From Loigolactobacillus iwatensis (lineage in GTDB: Bacteria; Bacillota; Bacilli; Lactobacillales; Lactobacillaceae): a stretch of DNA of 32,287 bases. The notes beneath the pieces are model-generated. The model had not been told where the DNA came from. It searched no databases and saw only the letters and a program-made list of their open reading frames with translations. Where the stretch lies: positions 1-32,287 of the forward strand of contig NZ_RHNP01000036.1 of NCBI RefSeq assembly GCF_003950295.1, written 5' to 3'. Position numbers and translations under genes: made by a program. Shown here one piece after another: positions 32,266-32,287 of this stretch (the first letter of the stretch is position 1; every line of letters begins with the position of its first letter).

Positions 32266-32287
32266 ATTTTTGTGCAGAAAAAGAGCT

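Noticed and set aside
1-32287. tRNA(Sec) gene selC
   Set aside because: I looked through all gene gaps for a GC-rich cloverleaf with a long extra arm and a TCA anticodon and found none; it must lie elsewhere.
1-32287. CRISPR arrays, insertion sequences, integrase or attachment sites
   Set aside because: No regularly spaced repeats, transposase or recombinase genes, or terminal repeats were seen, so recent transfer of the island is not directly supported.

Overview
The window reads as chromosomal DNA of a low-GC Gram-positive bacterium. The base composition is AT-rich, Shine-Dalgarno sites are strong AGGAGG types, there is a Gram-positive lipoprotein signal, and several genes start with TTG or GTG. 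The proteins look most like Lactobacillales (lactobacilli/enterococci), but this is a family-level impression and I do not name a species. All genes I accept lie on the minus strand, so transcription runs from high to low coordinates. No mobile element, rRNA, tRNA (including selC) or CRISPR array is visible.

In transcription order: (1) 32.2-31.1 kb, a secreted single-cysteine rhodanese with its own promoter and a strong terminator. (2) 31.0-30.0 kb, a TudS-related desulfidase-like protein plus an ECF-transporter S component. (3) 29.6-24.2 kb, a D-proline reductase operon after a 443-bp leader rich in palindromes: prdA, a small OB-like gene, the selenoprotein gene prdB (in-frame TGA at codon 151), a terminator hairpin, prdD, prdE and prdF. 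(4) 24.2-23.3 kb, a TauE/SafE transporter. (5) 23.2-15.6 kb, a set matching Escherichia coli ydjXYZ-ynjBCD: a YdjY-like secreted protein, two TVP38/TMEM64 membrane proteins, an HdrC/HdrB-like iron-sulfur pair, and a lipoprotein/two-permease/ATPase ABC transporter. The rhodanese at 31.1-32.2 kb matches ynjE. (6) 15.6-12.4 kb, four enzymes in a tight block: a TIGR04283-type glycosyltransferase, an APH-fold kinase-like protein, a TIGR04282-type transferase and a divergent nucleoside hydrolase. (7) 12.4-6.0 kb, the selenium core: selD, yedF, a DUF3343 gene, selB, an EF2568-type cysteine desulfurase and selA. (8) 6.0-3.8 kb, a small membrane protein, a one-domain rhodanese and an archaeal-type prolyl-tRNA synthetase. 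(9) 3.5-1.8 kb, a CoA-disulfide/persulfide reductase with a C-terminal rhodanese. (10) The left end holds an RpiR regulator and two small unknown genes.

My reading is that this is a selenium island built around Stickland-type proline reduction. Proline is racemised by PrdF and reduced by the Sec enzyme PrdAB. SelD/SelA/SelB make and insert selenocysteine, and the desulfurase, YedF, DUF3343 protein and rhodaneses probably move the selenium. Genes from 23.2 down to 3.8 kb are spaced 0-36 bp or overlap, as in one long transcription unit.

The two parts most likely to be undescribed are the Ydj/Ynj-like module, a candidate selenium (or sulfur oxyanion) acquisition and reduction system, and the four-gene sugar/nucleoside block directly upstream of selD, a candidate selenosugar or seleno-metabolite pathway. 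Both assignments are inference from gene families and context.
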